A stretch of 64,000 nt of DNA, from NCBI GenBank assembly GCA_017545185.1, contig JAFWQJ010000052.1:1-64000 (forward strand), given 5' to 3'. Shown here one piece after another: positions 61,961 to 64,000 of the stretch. The notes beneath the pieces are model-generated. The model had not been told where the DNA came from and made no database searches. It was given only the letters and a program-made list of their open reading frames with translations. Positions within the stretch are counted from its first letter, which is position 1; every line of letters starts with the position of its first letter. The position numbers and the translations under genes were made by a program. Source of the stretch: Oscillospiraceae bacterium (GTDB taxonomy: Bacteria; Bacillota; Clostridia; Oscillospirales; Ruminococcaceae).

Positions 61961-64000
61961 ATGGAACAGAACGAAAAGCGAAATCCGGAAATCAAGACAA
62001 AAAACAACAATCTGATCGCGCTGGGCATGTGTCTTGCGGGCATTGCAGTCAATCTGCTGTGCAGCACGGCGGCCGCAAAGCTGCATCTTCCGCTGTATCT
62101 TGATACGGTCGGAACGGTCTGTGCAGCCGTTATGGGCGGGCCGCTCCCTGCTGTGATTGTCGGATTTTTTACCAATATATTCAAGAGCATTCAGGATTCC
62201 TCTGCGCTGTATTACGGCGTTCTGAATGTTTTGATCGCGTTAGCAGCCGCTTATTTCGCGCGGCGCGGCGATTTTGATTTCAAACATCCGAAAAAGCTGA
62301 TCGGCGCGGCCTGCATCTTTACGCTGATCGGCGGCGGCATCGGCACGCTGATCCCGTGGTTTTTAGAGGGCGTTGCGCTGGACAGTGCCTCGCTGGCGAA
62401 GGATATCTATGATCTCGGACTGCGCAATGAAGCCTGCGCGCAGCTGCTCTCTGCTTTGATCACGGATTTTCCGGACAAGGCCGTGACGGTTCTGCTGGCT
62501 GCACTGGCAGTATTCCTCTGGCCGAAGCATTTCCGGGACTGCGGCCGCTTTTCCGGCTGGATGCAGACGCCGCTTTCCAGAGAGGAATCCGAGGCGGCCA
62601 GAAGAACACGCTTCCGCGTCATGTCCCTGCGGACAAAGATCCTGCTCGTGCTGAGCATTGCGCTGGTCGCTGTTTCGGTCGGTGCGACCGGCATCAGCAT
62701 GATGATGTACCGCAAGGCGCTGATCCGCGACCAGAAGCAGATGGTGCAGGGCGTCGCCAGAGTGGCGGCCAGTGCCGTCCATGCGGACCGGGTCGATGAT
62801 TATCTGGCCGGCGATTATGATACGGAGGATTATGCGGAGACGGAAAAGCTGCTGTATTCCATGCGGGACAGCTCACCGGATATCAAATATCTGTATGTGT
62901 ACCGGATCGAGGAGGACGGCTGTCATGTGGTCTTTGATCTGGATACGGAAGATACGCCCGCTTCTCCGGTCGGGGATATCCTTTCGTTTGATGAGACGTT
63001 TCTGCCGTATATCCCGAAGCTGCTGGCCGGTAAGGAGATCGAGCCGATTGAATCCAATGACCGCTTCGGCTGGCTGCTGTCGGCCTATGCGCCGGTTTAT
63101 GATTCCAAGGGCAAATGCCAGTGCTATGCGGCGGCGGATGTCTCCATGGATCATCTCGGCGAGATCCAGCGCAGCTTCTTTGCGGAAATGATCTCGCTGT
63201 TCCTCGGCGTGTTCATTCTGATCTTTGTCTTTGTGCGCTGGCTGATCGAATACCATATCATCCTGCCGGTCAACTCCATTGCGATGAGCACCGGAACCTT
63301 TGCCTATGACAGCGAAAAGGCGCGTGAGAGCAGCATCGAGCGCATCCGTGAGCTGAAGATCCATACGGGCGACGAGGTCGAAAACCTGTACCATGCGATC
63401 GCAAAGACCTCGGATGACAGTATGCGCTATGTCGCGGATGTGCAGGAAAAGACCGATCAAATCTCGCAGATGCAGAAGGCGCTGATCATGGTGCTCGCGG
63501 ATATCGTCGAGAGCCGTGATAAAAATACCGGTGCGCATGTCCGCAAGACCGCTGCCTATACGGAGATCATTCTCCATGCGCTGCGGAAAAAGGGCTATTA
63601 TACGGAGCAGCTCAATGACGGATATATCTCCGACGTCGTAAACTCCGCGCCGCTGCATGATATCGGCAAGATCCAGGTGCCGGATGCCATTCTGAACAAG
63701 CCCGGCAGGCTGGACGACGAAGAATACACGATCATGAAAACGCATACGACGGCAGGCCGGGAGATCATTTCGCAGGCGATCGCGCTGGTCCCGAATTCCG
63801 GCTATCTGAACGAGGCGCGGAATCTGGCTGCGTATCACCATGAAAAATGGGACGGCACCGGTTATCCGAACGGCATTGCCGGAGAGGAGATCCCGCTTTC
63901 GGCGCGTGTCATGGCCGTTGCCGATGTGTTTGATGCACTCGTCTCCAAGCGCAGCTACAAGACGCCGATGAGCTTTGAAAAGGCCGTGGACATCATCCGC
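61961..64000 (+). CDS. Membrane HD-GYP phosphodiesterase, 3' end missing
   Basis: The frame opens at an ATG with GGAGGGG upstream and runs 680 codons to the window edge. Residues about 18-185 are a multi-span membrane domain resembling ECF S-component or MASE-type sensors (LYLDTVGTVCAAVMGGPLP). Spans near 225-245 and 410-430 enclose a Cache-like outside domain. The HD-GYP domain follows, with H566-D567 (HDIGKIQVPDAILNKPG), H626-H627 and G634-Y635-P636 (KWDGTGYPNG). It should degrade cyclic di-GMP in response to an outside ligand. The C-terminus is cut off. Confidence 0.88.
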   Translation, partial: MEQNEKRNPEIKTKNNNLIALGMCLAGIAVNLLCSTAAAKLHLPLYLDTVGTVCAAVMGGPLPAVIVGFFTNIFKSIQDSSALYYGVLNVLIALAAAYFARRGDFDFKHPKKLIGAACIFTLIGGGIGTLIPWFLEGVALDSASLAKDIYDLGLRNEACAQLLSALITDFPDKAVTVLLAALAVFLWPKHFRDCGRFSGWMQTPLSREESEAARRTRFRVMSLRTKILLVLSIALVAVSVGATGISMMMYRKALIRDQKQMVQGVARVAASAVHADRVDDYLAGDYDTEDYAETEKLLYSMRDSSPDIKYLYVYRIEEDGCHVVFDLDTEDTPASPVGDILSFDETFLPYIPKLLAGKEIEPIESNDRFGWLLSAYAPVYDSKGKCQCYAAADVSMDHLGEIQRSFFAEMISLFLGVFILIFVFVRWLIEYHIILPVNSIAMSTGTFAYDSEKARESSIERIRELKIHTGDEVENLYHAIAKTSDDSMRYVADVQEKTDQISQMQKALIMVLADIVESRDKNTGAHVRKTAAYTEIILHALRKKGYYTEQLNDGYISDVVNSAPLHDIGKIQVPDAILNKPGRLDDEEYTIMKTHTTAGREIISQAIALVPNSGYLNEARNLAAYHHEKWDGTGYPNGIAGEEIPLSARVMAVADVFDALVSKRSYKTPMSFEKAVDIIR

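Overview
The window reads as chromosomal DNA of a GC-rich Gram-positive anaerobe of the Ruminococcus / Oscillospiraceae type. Support for this: a type I dockerin on a secreted protease, a dockerin-like calcium loop in an anti-sigma-like protein, a threonine-rich linker on a secreted esterase, a Firmicutes-ordered rimP-nusA-ylxR-ylxQ-infB-rbfA cluster, formate-tetrahydrofolate ligase, and many Bce/Bcr-like two-component/ABC modules. Genes are tightly packed, often with ATGA overlaps, and have strong GGAGG-type ribosome binding sites. I see no tRNA, rRNA, insertion sequence, phage gene or CRISPR array. The species cannot be named from this sequence alone.

Layout. (1) 1-10776: the end of a cell-surface polysaccharide cluster on the + strand. 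It has GDP-mannose 4,6-dehydratase (partial), two GT4 glycosyltransferases, an acetyltransferase, a GDP-4-keto-6-deoxy-mannose reductase, a Wzm/Wzt-type ABC exporter whose ATPase carries a C-terminal glycan-binding-like domain, a polytopic membrane protein, a methyltransferase and a glycosyltransferase-methyltransferase fusion. The pattern suggests GDP-D-rhamnose supply and a methyl-capped glycan exported by an ABC transporter. (2) 10852-12593 (-): an ECF sigma factor and a translationally coupled membrane protein (probable anti-sigma factor) with a dockerin-like loop outside the cell. (3) 12764-18338 (+) and 18403-25623 (-): two convergent two-component/ABC transporter operons, each with candidate response-regulator repeats at its promoter; the second also encodes a secreted beta-lactamase-fold hydrolase. 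(4) 25860-28063: a membrane-anchored transglutaminase-like protein and a secreted SGNH hydrolase.

(5) 28304-37349 (+): the translation/ribosome maturation operon rimP-nusA-ylxR-ylxQ-infB-(82-aa unknown)-rbfA-nrnA-truB-ribF, with a terminator-like hairpin in its leader and another hairpin before infB. (6) 37472-42878 (+): a Gld-like ABC module (ATPase, permease, GldG-like protein with an N-terminal 11-residue repeat region, DUF4340-like protein, 94-aa unknown). (7) 43002-46263 (-): a sodium/solute symporter and formate-tetrahydrofolate ligase. (8) 46416-48130 (+): a promoter, a long structured leader, a VWA lipoprotein and a coupled 49-aa secreted peptide, followed by a second promoter with a folded transcript candidate at 48201-48290. 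(9) 48290-52142 (-): AlkD-like, P-loop kinase, GNAT, MFS and DegV. (10) 52413-57426 (+): an XRE-membrane regulator, a MATE transporter, a small unknown protein and an ABC pair. (11) 57825-59765 (+): a secreted M4 peptidase / CHAP-like / dockerin protein. (12) 60075-64000 (+): two adjacent cyclic-di-GMP phosphodiesterases, a degenerate GGDEF-EAL protein and an HD-GYP protein that runs off the window.

The most unusual items are the dockerin-bearing anti-sigma protein, the propeptide-less M4/CHAP/dockerin protease, the structured leader plus 49-aa peptide around the VWA lipoprotein, the repeat-bearing GldG-like protein, and the candidate regulatory repeats and hairpins.
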